A DNA stretch of 64,000 bases from Thermoplasmata archaeon. Its GTDB lineage: Archaea > Thermoplasmatota > Thermoplasmata > Thermoplasmatales > Thermoplasmataceae. The position numbers and the translations under genes are program-made. The stretch lies in NCBI GenBank assembly GCA_021797355.1, contig JAJZZX010000002.1:62001-126000 (forward strand), given 5' to 3'. The first letter of the stretch is position 1. Each line of letters opens with the position of its first letter. A model generated the notes under the pieces. That model was not told where the DNA came from. It saw only the letters and a list, made by a program, of their open reading frames with translations, and did not search any database. Below, in pieces: positions 27,325 to 36,732 of the stretch.

Positions 27325-28338
27325 ATGATCAAGGTAGGCATCAACGGATACGGAACAATCGGGCGCCGAGTAGCATATGCAGTGAGGCAGCAGAAGGACA
27401 TGGTTGTCACCGGAATAGTGAAAACAAAGCCGGACTACGTGGCACAGGCAGCCGCAAGGGACTTCAGGATTTTCACTCCTGATGGAAAGGCCGCTGATGC
27501 CTTCAGCAAGGCAGGCGTTCCAGTGGCTGGTACGCTTGAAAACCTCATTGATGATTCCGACATAATTGTCGATGCTACCCCTGAAGGCATGGGGGCCATT
27601 AACCTGGAGCTTTACCGCAAGCACCGAATTAAGGCGCTTTTCCAGGGCGGCGAGGAACATGAAATGGTTCAGGCATCATTCAACGCATATTCCAATTTCA
27701 GCGAATCCTGGGGAAAGGACTATGTGAGGGTTGTATCCTGCAACACCACTGCGCTGGCCAGGACAGTGACATCTGTAAGGAAGGATTTTGGCGTAAGGCA
27801 TGTAAGCGCAACACTCATAAGGAGGGCTACAGACCCAAATGACAGCTCCAAAGGGCCAATCAACGCTTTGGAGCCAAGCCTTAAGTTCCCATCGCACCAC
27901 GCTCCAGACCTGAAGACAGTTATTGGCAACGTTGACGTAGAGACTGTGGCAGTTAAGGCGCCCACAACGCTGATGCACGTCCATGTAGTGCAGCTTGAAC
28001 TGGAAAAGCCGGCAGATTCAGCTAAAGTTATTGAGGCTATGGGCAAATATTCAAGAATACTCCTCGTCTCAGGTAAAGCCGGCATGCAGTCCACTGCCCA
28101 GATCATGGACATGGCGAGGGAGAGGGGCAGGGACAGATCTGACCTTTATGAGATAGCTGTCTGGAAAGAAAGCGTAAACTTAAAGGGACAGAAACTCAAT
28201 TACATACAGGCTGTTCATCAGGAAAGTGATGTGGTGCCCGAAAATGTGGACGCAATTAGGGCAATGTTCCAGACCATGGACAGGGACAAATCCATCTCTG
28301 AAACTGATAAGACGCTAAACATTGGAAATAAGGTGTAA
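27325..28338 (+). CDS. gap: Glyceraldehyde-3-phosphate dehydrogenase, archaeal type II
   Basis: This 337-residue NAD(P)-dependent enzyme converts glyceraldehyde 3-phosphate and phosphate to 1,3-bisphosphoglycerate, and would run in gluconeogenesis in this group. The Rossmann motif is [14 protein letters not shown] at the N-terminus and the catalytic Cys139 lies in [11 protein letters not shown], the form used by the archaeal class. The TATA-like box GCTTATATCC lies at about 27291-27300, so the mRNA is probably leaderless. Two bases separate its stop from the radA start, which makes one transcript likely. Confidence 0.96.
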   Translation: MIKVGINGYGTIGRRVAYAVRQQKDMVVTGIVKTKPDYVAQAAARDFRIFTPDGKAADAFSKAGVPVAGTLENLIDDSDIIVDATPEGMGAINLELYRKHRIKALFQGGEEHEMVQASFNAYSNFSESWGKDYVRVVSCNTTALARTVTSVRKDFGVRHVSATLIRRATDPNDSSKGPINALEPSLKFPSHHAPDLKTVIGNVDVETVAVKAPTTLMHVHVVQLELEKPADSAKVIEAMGKYSRILLVSGKAGMQSTAQIMDMARERGRDRSDLYEIAVWKESVNLKGQKLNYIQAVHQESDVVPENVDAIRAMFQTMDRDKSISETDKTLNIGNKV

Positions 28339-28340
28339 TA

Positions 28341-29306
28341 ATGGTCGAAAGCAAAGAGCAGAAGAAATTCACAATAGAGGATCTACCTGGTGTTGGAGAA
28401 GCCACCGCTGAGAAGCTCAGGGAGAATGGATATGACGACATCATGACAATTGCCGTGGCATCGCCAAAGGACCTTTCTGACGTTGCAGGAATCGCCGAAG
28501 GCAGTGCCTCTAAGATCATTGCGGCCGCAAGGAAATATGCGGATGTAGGGAATTTTGAGACTGGTGAGGAGATACTGGAAAGAAGGAAGGAGGTCTCCAG
28601 GCTCACAACTGGAAGCAAGAACCTGGACAACCTTCTGGGAGGGGGCTTCGAGACGCAGTCCATTACTGAGTTCTTCGGGGAATTCGGTTCCGGGAAGACA
28701 CAGATAATGCACCAGGCCGCTGTGAATGCCACAATGCCCGTAGAGGATGGTGGTTTTGATTCTGATGTCCTCATAATTGACACGGAAAACACTTTTCGCC
28801 CTGAAAGGATAATACAGATGGCCAAATTCAGGAATCTTGATCCGGACAGGGTACTAAAGCGAATCCATGTAGCCAGGGCATACAACTCCCACCACCAGAT
28901 CCTTCTGGCAGAAAGGGCATCAGAGCTGGCAAAAGAGTTTCCCATAAGGCTCCTCATCGTTGATTCGCTGACCTCGCACTTCAGGTCTGAGTACATGGGC
29001 AGGGGTTCACTGTCAGAGAGACAGCAGTTGCTTAACCGGCACATGCATGAGCTCCTGAAATTCGGCACAATAAACAATGCAGTCATAGCCGTTACAAACC
29101 AGGTATCGGCCAGGCCGGACGTGTTCTTCGGCGACCCAACTGCCCCTATTGGCGGAAACATAGTGGGCCATACAGCCACTTTCAGGATCTATTTGAGGAA
29201 GAGCAAAGGTGGAAAGAGGATTGCACGGCTAATAGACTCTCCGTATCTTCCGGAGGGAGAAACGGTGATTCAGATAACAGAAGACGGAGTCTTAGACGGC
29301 GTTTAA
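28341..29306 (+). CDS. radA: RadA recombinase
   Basis: The 321-residue protein is the archaeal RecA/Rad51 recombinase, which coats single-stranded DNA and drives strand exchange. The N-terminal helix-hairpin-helix domain includes [20 protein letters not shown]. The ATPase core has Walker A GEFGSGKT (113-120), Walker [13 protein letters not shown] and the DNA-binding loop region [20 protein letters not shown]. The FxxA-like linker needed for filament assembly would lie between the two domains. It is intact in all points where the short RadA-like gene of the PolB2 operon is not, and makes a useful contrast to it. Confidence 0.98.
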   Translation: MVESKEQKKFTIEDLPGVGEATAEKLRENGYDDIMTIAVASPKDLSDVAGIAEGSASKIIAAARKYADVGNFETGEEILERRKEVSRLTTGSKNLDNLLGGGFETQSITEFFGEFGSGKTQIMHQAAVNATMPVEDGGFDSDVLIIDTENTFRPERIIQMAKFRNLDPDRVLKRIHVARAYNSHHQILLAERASELAKEFPIRLLIVDSLTSHFRSEYMGRGSLSERQQLLNRHMHELLKFGTINNAVIAVTNQVSARPDVFFGDPTAPIGGNIVGHTATFRIYLRKSKGGKRIARLIDSPYLPEGETVIQITEDGVLDGV

Positions 29307-29318
29307 TGAGAAAGGGCG

Positions 29319-29834
29319 ATGTGGAAATATATTAATGACAACTTTGGGAAGTATCCATCACAGATAAAGGTGCTGAGGAAGCTCATATCCCTGGGGCTCT
29401 CAGTCAGGAAGGATCACGAGGATGTGCCAAGGATATACTGCGATGACGTTGAGGTAAAGGCGTCAGCAGTGGCACAGGCTCTTGACGTTGACAGGCGTGC
29501 TGTTCTTGAGATACTCAGGAAGATAGTGGAGGATCCTCAGCTTGCCAGGTTCTATTCAGACCTGCGGCCCGTTCCGGACTTCGGTGTCGTTAGTTCGAGG
29601 CTGGGGATGGGCGTTATACAGATTGTGCCAACGGCTGCGTCCCAGCCTGGAATTATCGCAGGAGTTTCACAAATTATTGCCAGGGAGAACATAAGCATAA
29701 GGCAGGTGATCGTTGACGATCCTGAGCTTGTGGACAACCCCAAAGCAACAATTGTCACTGACAGCCCCATTCCAGGGCATCTGCTTTCAGATCTAAAGAA
29801 GATAAGTGGTGTGGAGGCCGTGGTGATCCTCTAG
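29319..29834 (+). CDS. Predicted amino acid metabolism regulator with ACT domain
   Basis: The 171-residue protein fits the archaeal family with an N-terminal DNA-binding-like part and a C-terminal ACT domain. The N-terminal part WKYINDNFGKYPSQIKVLRK is followed by a helix-turn-helix-like piece, VKASAVAQALDVDRRAVLEI. The ACT part reads GVIQIVPTAASQPGIIAGVS and IRQVIVDDPELVDNPKATIV, ending [16 protein letters not shown] domains bind amino acids, so it probably senses one. It follows radA by 12 bases and its last bases overlap the convergent purK gene. Confidence 0.8.
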   Translation: MWKYINDNFGKYPSQIKVLRKLISLGLSVRKDHEDVPRIYCDDVEVKASAVAQALDVDRRAVLEILRKIVEDPQLARFYSDLRPVPDFGVVSSRLGMGVIQIVPTAASQPGIIAGVSQIIARENISIRQVIVDDPELVDNPKATIVTDSPIPGHLLSDLKKISGVEAVVIL

Positions 29835-30916
29835 TATATGAGGAAATCCTCCAGCCTCTCTCCATACAGTATTTCCATTAGGGATCGAATCTTTTCCTCG
29901 ACACCTTCAGCTGTTCCTGAAACCACGTTAACGTGGCCCACTTTCCTTCTAGGCCTTATCCCTGCTTTTCCGTACCAGTATACCTGGGTACCTTGGACGG
30001 CAAGAATCCTGGACATCATATCATGGTCTATTTCTCTCCCAATGATATTCAGTATTCCAGAAGGAACGAAGAGCTGCGGCTCTGGAACAGGCAGGCCACT
30101 TATGGCCCGCACATGCTGCTCAAACTGCGATATTGAGGAGCCAAGGAGTGTGTGGTGTCCTGAATTGTGAACCCTGGGAGAAAACTCATTTACAAGTGGC
30201 CTTCCATTCTTTATGAAGAATTCAACGCCAATCGTTCCAACATAATGGAGCCTGTCAAGCAGCGATGAGACTATCTCCCTCATCCCAAAATCATCCATGG
30301 GCGCTACATTGTAGAGCAGCATGCCCTTGGAGTTTACATTCTTGGAGGCCAAGTGGAAAGCCTTTCTGCCATCAACATCCCTGGAGGCGATTACGGAAGC
30401 CTCTGTATCATATGCAACAAATTCTTCCACAACATACCTGTCCTCAGGCATCCCTGGAGGAATCTTGCCGTCAGTGATTATATATTGGCCCTTCCCGTCA
30501 TAGCCGCCAGTGGTCGACTTTGCCACAGCCTTGTGAAACCTGTCTATCTCACCGGCAATATGATCGATCGAATCTGCCACGAAGAACCTGGCCACGGGAA
30601 ATCCATTCCTCTGCAGGAATATCTTTTCCTTTGAGCGATCCCTCTTCAGCATCACAGGTTCCATTCCGGGCAGGAGTTTTCCCTGCCTATCAGCATATTC
30701 AAGGACCCTGTCGTCAACGTGCTCGAATTCATAGGTCACAACATCGCTTTCATCCACGAATTCCCTGTACTGGTCATAGCGGAATCCCCGATCTGCATCC
30801 CGGAGGCCCGGATAGTCAAGATCACGGTCAATGGCGTTGAAGTGGTAACCCAGCTTTCTTCCCTGGTTTATCATCATCCAGCCAAGTTGCCCACCTCCGG
30901 CTATCCCTATTTTCAT
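29831..30916 (-). CDS. purK: 5-(carboxyamino)imidazole ribonucleotide synthase
   Basis: The 361-residue ATP-grasp enzyme joins bicarbonate to AIR to make N5-CAIR in purine synthesis. The N-terminal motif is [14 protein letters not shown]. The ATP-grasp centre contains [17 protein letters not shown], and the C-terminal part [15 protein letters not shown] holds metal ligands. It follows purE with an ATGA overlap, so the next enzyme of the path is made from the same message. Its 3' end meets the convergent ACT-regulator gene. Confidence 0.96.
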   Translation of the reverse strand: MKIGIAGGGQLGWMMINQGRKLGYHFNAIDRDLDYPGLRDADRGFRYDQYREFVDESDVVTYEFEHVDDRVLEYADRQGKLLPGMEPVMLKRDRSKEKIFLQRNGFPVARFFVADSIDHIAGEIDRFHKAVAKSTTGGYDGKGQYIITDGKIPPGMPEDRYVVEEFVAYDTEASVIASRDVDGRKAFHLASKNVNSKGMLLYNVAPMDDFGMREIVSSLLDRLHYVGTIGVEFFIKNGRPLVNEFSPRVHNSGHHTLLGSSISQFEQHVRAISGLPVPEPQLFVPSGILNIIGREIDHDMMSRILAVQGTQVYWYGKAGIRPRRKVGHVNVVSGTAEGVEEKIRSLMEILYGERLEDFLIY

Positions 30917-31386
30917 TCCAGTTTCTCCCCGAGAACCTTTGAAGTCTGCCTTTCCATGTATTCTTTCATCTTCCGCGCTATTTCTGGATACTTCACTGCC
31001 AGTATCCTTGCTGCAAGAAGCCCAGCATTTCTGGCATTGCCTATGGCAACCGTTGCCACAGGAACCCCGGCTGGCATCTGGACAATTGACAGCAGGGAGT
31101 CCAAGCCATTCAGGTTTCGTGTTGGGACAGGCACACCGATGACGGGCAGAGATGTGAGAGCTGCGGTCATTCCAGGTAGATGTGCAGCTCCACCGGCACC
31201 GGCAATTATTACTTCAATTCCGTTCTTCTCGGCATTTCTTGCATATTCATACATCAGGTCCGGAGTCCGGTGGGCCGACACAATTCGGTATTCCACTTCA
31301 ATGCCGAACTCCCTCAGCGCCGAGATGGCCTCCGCCATATGTTCATAATCACTGCTGCTGCCCATTATAACTCCCACTTTTGCCAT
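30913..31386 (-). CDS. purE: N5-CAIR mutase
   Basis: The 157-residue protein rearranges N5-CAIR to CAIR in purine synthesis. The N-terminal nucleotide-binding motif is [18 protein letters not shown], and the class motif [13 protein letters not shown] contains the catalytic histidine. [17 protein letters not shown] is the substrate-binding loop. It starts with ATG and overlaps purK by four bases; the pair forms a small operon. Confidence 0.97.
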   Translation of the reverse strand: MAKVGVIMGSSSDYEHMAEAISALREFGIEVEYRIVSAHRTPDLMYEYARNAEKNGIEVIIAGAGGAAHLPGMTAALTSLPVIGVPVPTRNLNGLDSLLSIVQMPAGVPVATVAIGNARNAGLLAARILAVKYPEIARKMKEYMERQTSKVLGEKLE

Positions 31387-31428
31387 GGCATGAAATTTGT
31401 AATTCGTATAAAAGGAGTCAGAGTACCA

Positions 31429-32496
31429 TCATTCAATCCTGCCACTGCCCATAGCTTCCATAATTTCAATGGCAGAAGCCGTCCTGTGGCCTGAAGCCTT
31501 TCTTATCCTGTTCATTATGCCAAGGCCATACCCGGTCTCAGGGAAGGGATGTATCACTCCAAGCTCATAACTGCCGCTGTCCAGATAACGAAATGAGGAA
31601 AATATCCTGGATCCGACCTGCCTTAGATCGCTGAATGGGCCAAGATCATACCTCTCCTTAGTGCTGCCATCCAGCAGCTCGCTGCATCCAATGAAAAGCA
31701 CATTATGCTTGTCTGGGCTGCTCCGGAGAAGGGAAACGAACTCCTCAACATTTCTCATGAGGAAAAGTGGCCTGGTGGGAGCATAGTGCCTGTATTTCAT
31801 GCCCGGAGTTAGTGCCACTTCGCTTTCAGCTGTTCCCCTGGCAGCATCCGTTATCTCAATATGGCCGAACACCGCTTCAAGGTCTTCGATCCTGGCAGAA
31901 CCTGACCGCAGGATACGGTAAGGCCTGGCTGTCAGATCAATTATGGTAGATTCTATTCCATATGCTGTCCGGCCGGAATCATATATGAGGTCCACCCTTC
32001 CAGACATTTCAGCTATGGCATCGGCTGAATCCGTAATGCTTGGCCTGGTGGAAAGGTTGGCGCTTGGTGCAGCTATTGGGACCCCAGCAGAATCAATAAG
32101 TGCAAGTGCCAGGGGATTGTCAGGCATCCTTACAGCCACAGTATCCAGGCCAGCGGTCACGGAATCAGGGACTGTAGGCTGCTTTCTCAAGAGCACTGTC
32201 AGTGGGCCGGGCCAGAAGCTCATTATCTTTGATCTCAGGTCGCTGCTGTCAACCACCGCAACCCTGTCCAGCATATCCGGGGAGGAGATGTGCAATATGA
32301 GAGGATTGTCAGCAGGGCGGTTCTTTGCCATGAATATCTTCAAGCAGGCTTCCCCATTCAGGCCATCCGCCCCAAGGCCATAAACTGTCTCCGTGGGGAA
32401 GATGACCGTGCCTCCGGCCCTTATTATGGAGGCTCCTGCCATGACCGCCTCCCTGTCAGGATTGTCCTGGTCAGCCCTGACTATTCTTGTATACAT
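31429..32496 (-). CDS. sua5: L-threonylcarbamoyladenylate synthase (Sua5)
   Basis: The 355-residue protein makes threonylcarbamoyl-AMP from threonine, bicarbonate and ATP, the first step of the t6A37 modification of tRNA. The YrdC domain shows GGTVIFPTETVYGLGADG, KNRPADNPLILH and PSANLSTRPSI. The extra C-terminal domain, from about residue 235, marks the long Sua5 form (MKYRHYAPTRPLFL at the linker). The gene lies upstream of purE on the same strand, 42 bases away. The divergent ThDP-enzyme gene starts 135 bases off. Confidence 0.96.
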   Translation of the reverse strand: MYTRIVRADQDNPDREAVMAGASIIRAGGTVIFPTETVYGLGADGLNGEACLKIFMAKNRPADNPLILHISSPDMLDRVAVVDSSDLRSKIMSFWPGPLTVLLRKQPTVPDSVTAGLDTVAVRMPDNPLALALIDSAGVPIAAPSANLSTRPSITDSADAIAEMSGRVDLIYDSGRTAYGIESTIIDLTARPYRILRSGSARIEDLEAVFGHIEITDAARGTAESEVALTPGMKYRHYAPTRPLFLMRNVEEFVSLLRSSPDKHNVLFIGCSELLDGSTKERYDLGPFSDLRQVGSRIFSSFRYLDSGSYELGVIHPFPETGYGLGIMNRIRKASGHRTASAIEIMEAMGSGRIE

Positions 32497-32631
32497 TTGA
32501 TGCCTGCCTAATGCTTAACTTCACTATTATCTTAGTGCTCAGGCCAGAACAAGCATCCCCTATTGGTGCCACAATGAAATAAGCGAAGCCCATCTCATAA
32601 AGTTAATGAATGATCACCGACATGCTACACT

Positions 32632-34287
32632 ATGTCGGAAACTGTCGCAGACCTAATAATCGGCGGACTTGCATCATCAGGCGTTAAGAGAATATTTGGG
32701 CTCCCAGGCGATTCGCTGAACCCTCTGATGGACGCCCTGAGGCGCGACAGGAGAATTGAGTTCATACAGGTAAGGCACGAGGAGGGTGCAGCACTGGCAG
32801 CATCTTTCCAGTCAAAATATACCGGTGAACTCTCTGTTTGCATGGGAACTTCAGGCCCCGGTTCCATCCATCTCCTGAACGGCCTGTATGACGCAAAGAT
32901 GGAGTCCATGCCGGTGCTTGCACTCACAGGCCAGATTGAGACAGACCTCCTTGGGACTGACTACTTCCAGGAGGTGGACATGATGCATCTCTATAGCGAT
33001 GTCTCTGTTTACCAGCAGAGAATAACAAACCCGGAATCAGCCCATGCCATACTGAGGCGTGCTATCTTCGAGGCAAGGACGCATACCGGTGTTGCCCACC
33101 TGGATCTGCCGGTTGATGTGCTGAGGATGCCGGCAAGAATTCCTGCGAACCTTGGCATGACCGAGCCCCCAGAAAGGGATGAGAGGCCCAGCCTCTCTGC
33201 AGTCCAGGAAATGATAGACGGAAGCCAGAAGCCAGTCATAATGTATGGCCGGGGATGCACAGGACTCTCCCGGCAACTCTCCGATCTATCTGAGAGAATA
33301 GGTGCACCTCTAATATATGCACTGAATGGCAAGGGGATAATCCCGGATTCAGATCCACGTGTCATGGGCGGCCTGGGCCTTCTAGGGACAAAGGCCTCAG
33401 TGGATGCCCTTAAGAATGCCGATCTAGTAATCCTCATTGGGACATCATTCCCATACGTCCAGTTCATGCCCGAGCATGTAAGATTCATTCAGGTGGACAG
33501 GAACCCCCTAAACATAGGGAAGAGAGTCAGTCCTGATGCATACTGCGTCTGTAGTGCGGAATATTTCCTCAAGAGTATCGCTGTAAAAGAAAAGAGGGAT
33601 AAATATTACCTGCAGCTCTCGGATTCCAAGAAGAAATGGGTTGCACAAATGCAGGACGACGAGAAGGCCGGTCCCGGAAAGCTAAGGCCTGAGGCGGTGG
33701 CAGCGTCCCTTGCAGTTAACCTTCCTCCTGGCACAATAGTTCTTGGAGATACGGGCAATGTGACAGTCTGGGTTGCAAGAAACATGAGGATGGAGACTGA
33801 GCACAGGTTCCTGTTCTCTTCCTGGCTGGGAACAATGGGTGCAGGGATCCCTGGCTCCGTTGGTGTCTCCTTTGCATCTGGAATGCCAGTGCTGGCAGTA
33901 GTTGGAGACGGCAGCTTCGCAATGACCATGATGGAACTAATAACAGCAAAGAAGTATGATAGGCCCGTAAAGATAGCAGTATTCAACAACTCAAAGCTTG
34001 GCATGATAAAATTCGAGGAAGAGGTCATGGGTTACCCTGAATTTGGTGTAGACCTTCTGAATCCAGATTTCCAGAAAATTGCCCAGAGCATGGGCATCCA
34101 GGGCTTCTCCGTGGAAAATGCGAAGGATCTTGATGCAACAGTCAAGTCATTCTTGAACTGTGATGGGCCGGCTGTCCTCAACGCCTTCGTTGACCCTGAC
34201 GAGAAACCAATGCCTCCAAAACTTACTTTCGAGCAGGCAAAGGGATATGTAACATCCATACTTAGGGAAAAACTGGGATCAATATGA
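32632..34287 (+). CDS. Thiamine-diphosphate enzyme, pyruvate oxidase-like
   Basis: The 551-residue protein has the three-domain plan of the pyruvate oxidase/acetolactate synthase family. The pyrimidine-binding part has GLPGDSLNPLMDAL and the activating glutamate in QVRHEEGAALAASF. The ThDP motif is VVGDGSFAMTMMELITA to FNNSKLGMIKFEEE. The phrase LLNPDFQKIAQSMG and the end KLTFEQAKGYVTSILREKL are close to pyruvate oxidase (PoxB type), which decarboxylates pyruvate to acetate. Acetolactate synthase is the alternative, but no small regulatory subunit is nearby. It is transcribed away from sua5. Confidence 0.88.
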   Translation: MSETVADLIIGGLASSGVKRIFGLPGDSLNPLMDALRRDRRIEFIQVRHEEGAALAASFQSKYTGELSVCMGTSGPGSIHLLNGLYDAKMESMPVLALTGQIETDLLGTDYFQEVDMMHLYSDVSVYQQRITNPESAHAILRRAIFEARTHTGVAHLDLPVDVLRMPARIPANLGMTEPPERDERPSLSAVQEMIDGSQKPVIMYGRGCTGLSRQLSDLSERIGAPLIYALNGKGIIPDSDPRVMGGLGLLGTKASVDALKNADLVILIGTSFPYVQFMPEHVRFIQVDRNPLNIGKRVSPDAYCVCSAEYFLKSIAVKEKRDKYYLQLSDSKKKWVAQMQDDEKAGPGKLRPEAVAASLAVNLPPGTIVLGDTGNVTVWVARNMRMETEHRFLFSSWLGTMGAGIPGSVGVSFASGMPVLAVVGDGSFAMTMMELITAKKYDRPVKIAVFNNSKLGMIKFEEEVMGYPEFGVDLLNPDFQKIAQSMGIQGFSVENAKDLDATVKSFLNCDGPAVLNAFVDPDEKPMPPKLTFEQAKGYVTSILREKLGSI

Positions 34288-34347
34288 ACGGAACATTACA
34301 ATAAATCCCGAATCATTTATTAATTGTTAGACACTCTGCACATTTGC

Positions 34348-36732
34348 ATGAGGATTGAGAAATATAGTATTTATTTGAACATAGATTTTCAGAAGCTTGA
34401 ATACAGCGGCCAAGAGAGCATCACGGTCAGCGGTCAAGGGGAGAAATTCTTCCTGAATTCAGTTAATATTGAAATCCAGGAAATTTCATCGGCTGGAAAG
34501 AAGATAGACTTCTCCATTGATGAAAAGGAAGAGGCCGTAAAGACAGACCACATCCTCAATGGTACAGAGACCGTTGAGGTAAAATTCAGGGCAAAGGTTA
34601 GCGAGTCGCTGATGGGCCTCTATGTTGCTAGGTACGGAAAAGAACACATGCTGACTACACAGTTTGAGTCCACTGGGGCGAGGCAGGCATTCCCATGCGT
34701 GGATGATCCGCTTCACAAGGCGGTTTTTTCAGTCTCCCTCGAGATTGATTCCGGCCTTGATGCCATATCCAACATGCCTCCAGCGAGGACTGATGAGAAG
34801 GGAGGCAGGAAGGTGGTGGTATTCAGCGATACTCCAAGGATGTCAACGTACCTTCTTTACATAGGGGTGGGTAAATTTGAAAGCATGTCAAGGAAAATCA
34901 GGAACATTGATGGGTACCTGACGGCACCACAGGGCAGGCTCAGAACCACTGATTTCCCTCTTGTGGAGGCGGATCACGTCATTGCAAAGTTTGAGGACTA
35001 CTACGCCATAAAATATGCACTTCCCAAGCTCCACCTCATATCTGTCCCGGAATTCGGGGCAGGGGCAATGGAGAACTGGGGGGCCATCACGTTCAGGGAG
35101 ATTGTAATCCTTGTCAGCGAGAAGACAAGCGCTTCCGTAAAGCAGAGGGTATCAGAAGTCGTCGCGCACGAGATTGCGCACCAGTGGTTTGGGGATCTTG
35201 TCACAATGGAGTGGTGGAACGATCTCTGGCTCAATGAGAGCTTTGCCACATTCATGTCTTTCAAGATGGTGGACGAGCTGCACCCCGACTGGTACATGTG
35301 GGCAAATTTCTTCATGACGGAAACAGCAGGAGCACTGAGTGGAGACTCGCTGGAGAATTCACATCCAATTGAGGCCGAGGTAAGGACTCCCGACGACGTG
35401 GCTCAGATCTTCGACGAGATAAGCTACGGCAAGGGTGCCAGCATACTGAGGATGATCGAGGGTTACGTGGGCCAGGAGAACTTCAGGAACGGCATAAGAA
35501 AATACCTCAGTGATCATGCATATGGAAACGCAAAGGGATCAGATTTATGGAATGCCATAGAGCAGGCATCAGGCCTTCCAGTATCAAGGATAATGGAGTC
35601 GTGGGTCAAGAGGATGGGCTACCCCGTAATAAAGGTCAGGAGGAACGGCGATAAGCTTGAGCTCAAACAGGAGAGATTCCTTCTTCTGGGGAAGCCTTCC
35701 GGTGAAACATGGCCTGTCCCCCTCACTGTGGTCAGGGAGAACGGAATAGAATCCGCCCTGATGGAATCGGCCTCCATGCAGATTGAGTCAGCAAGATTCG
35801 TAAAGCTCAATTCAAGGAGTTCAGGATTCTACAGGACATTATATGATGAGGAGAGCATGGATGTAATAAGGAAGCACTTCAAAAAACTAGATTACATGGA
35901 CGTTCTTGGTCTCTTGACGGACGGATTCGCCCTGCTGAAGGCAGGCATAATAACCCTTGACAGGTACCTGTCAGATCTTTCCACCTATATGATGAATGTG
36001 CACCCATCGGTGGTTCAGGAGATAAGCGGGGAGCTGCTGACACTAAATCTTGTCATGCCAGGAAGAGCGAAACTCAAGGATACGGCTGTCCAGTACCTCA
36101 GGAAAAGGCTGTCGGAGCTGGGACGGCGCAGGAAGGATGAGCCCGAATCAACATCCGTACTCAGGGAGGCAGTCAGCATGGCACTTTCGATCCTGGACGA
36201 TGCATATGCTCAGGAGATGGGGCGTGAATTCACTAGCTTCAGCGACGTGGATTCGGACCTTAAGGCTGCAGTGGCAATAGGGTTTGCAAGATCAACCAAC
36301 AACATTGAAAAACTTGTGGATGCACTGAAATCTTCAGAATCCGATGAGGACAGCCTCAAGATAATGATGGGTCTGGCATTCCTCAGTGGAAAGGAAAACC
36401 ACAGGAGATACCTTGACATGGCAAAGGACGGGACAGTGAAGAAGCAGGATGTCCTGAGAGTTTATGGTTACATGGCAATGAATCCCGATGCAAGGGAAGA
36501 CGTCTTCAATGCCCTGGAAGAGGCCATATCCATCATGGAGAAGTATTTTGAAGGCACAGGCTACACCGGCATGATGCTTGAGAATGTTGTGCCTTATGTG
36601 GGGCTGGGCAGGGAAGATGCCATATCGTCACGCCTTAAGTCCCTTGAGAAGCCATCATTCAGCAAGGGTGTCAGAAAGAGCCTCGAGAATTTGGAAGTTT
36701 ACTCCAGGCTGCTGAAGGGAGCTGGGAACTGA
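34348..36732 (+). CDS. M1 zinc aminopeptidase, tricorn factor F2-like
   Basis: The 794-residue metallopeptidase trims N-terminal residues from the short peptides released by tricorn. It carries the exopeptidase motif GAMEN (239-243) and the zinc site HEIAH (274-278) with the third ligand Glu297 in WLNESFATF. The C-terminal third is a helical cap. The ATG at 34348 lies 24 bases after TTTATTAAT, so the mRNA is probably leaderless; an earlier TTG would start within the promoter. It is followed directly by the F3 gene. Calling it F2-like rather than F3 is by exclusion, because the second copy looks closer to F3. Three tracts are almost identical to that gene. Confidence 0.9.
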   Translation: MRIEKYSIYLNIDFQKLEYSGQESITVSGQGEKFFLNSVNIEIQEISSAGKKIDFSIDEKEEAVKTDHILNGTETVEVKFRAKVSESLMGLYVARYGKEHMLTTQFESTGARQAFPCVDDPLHKAVFSVSLEIDSGLDAISNMPPARTDEKGGRKVVVFSDTPRMSTYLLYIGVGKFESMSRKIRNIDGYLTAPQGRLRTTDFPLVEADHVIAKFEDYYAIKYALPKLHLISVPEFGAGAMENWGAITFREIVILVSEKTSASVKQRVSEVVAHEIAHQWFGDLVTMEWWNDLWLNESFATFMSFKMVDELHPDWYMWANFFMTETAGALSGDSLENSHPIEAEVRTPDDVAQIFDEISYGKGASILRMIEGYVGQENFRNGIRKYLSDHAYGNAKGSDLWNAIEQASGLPVSRIMESWVKRMGYPVIKVRRNGDKLELKQERFLLLGKPSGETWPVPLTVVRENGIESALMESASMQIESARFVKLNSRSSGFYRTLYDEESMDVIRKHFKKLDYMDVLGLLTDGFALLKAGIITLDRYLSDLSTYMMNVHPSVVQEISGELLTLNLVMPGRAKLKDTAVQYLRKRLSELGRRRKDEPESTSVLREAVSMALSILDDAYAQEMGREFTSFSDVDSDLKAAVAIGFARSTNNIEKLVDALKSSESDEDSLKIMMGLAFLSGKENHRRYLDMAKDGTVKKQDVLRVYGYMAMNPDAREDVFNALEEAISIMEKYFEGTGYTGMMLENVVPYVGLGREDAISSRLKSLEKPSFSKGVRKSLENLEVYSRLLKGAGN
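35404..35598 (+). repeat. Near-identical tract shared with F3 gene (copy 1)
   Basis: These 195 bases match 37825-38019 with a single difference (codon AGT against AAT). The flanks, also coding, are far more diverged. Two shorter matching tracts lie at the same offset of 2421 bases: 35026-35100 with 37447-37521 (one difference) and 35173-35258 with 37594-37679 (one difference). The pattern suggests gene conversion between the tandem copies. Confidence 0.85.
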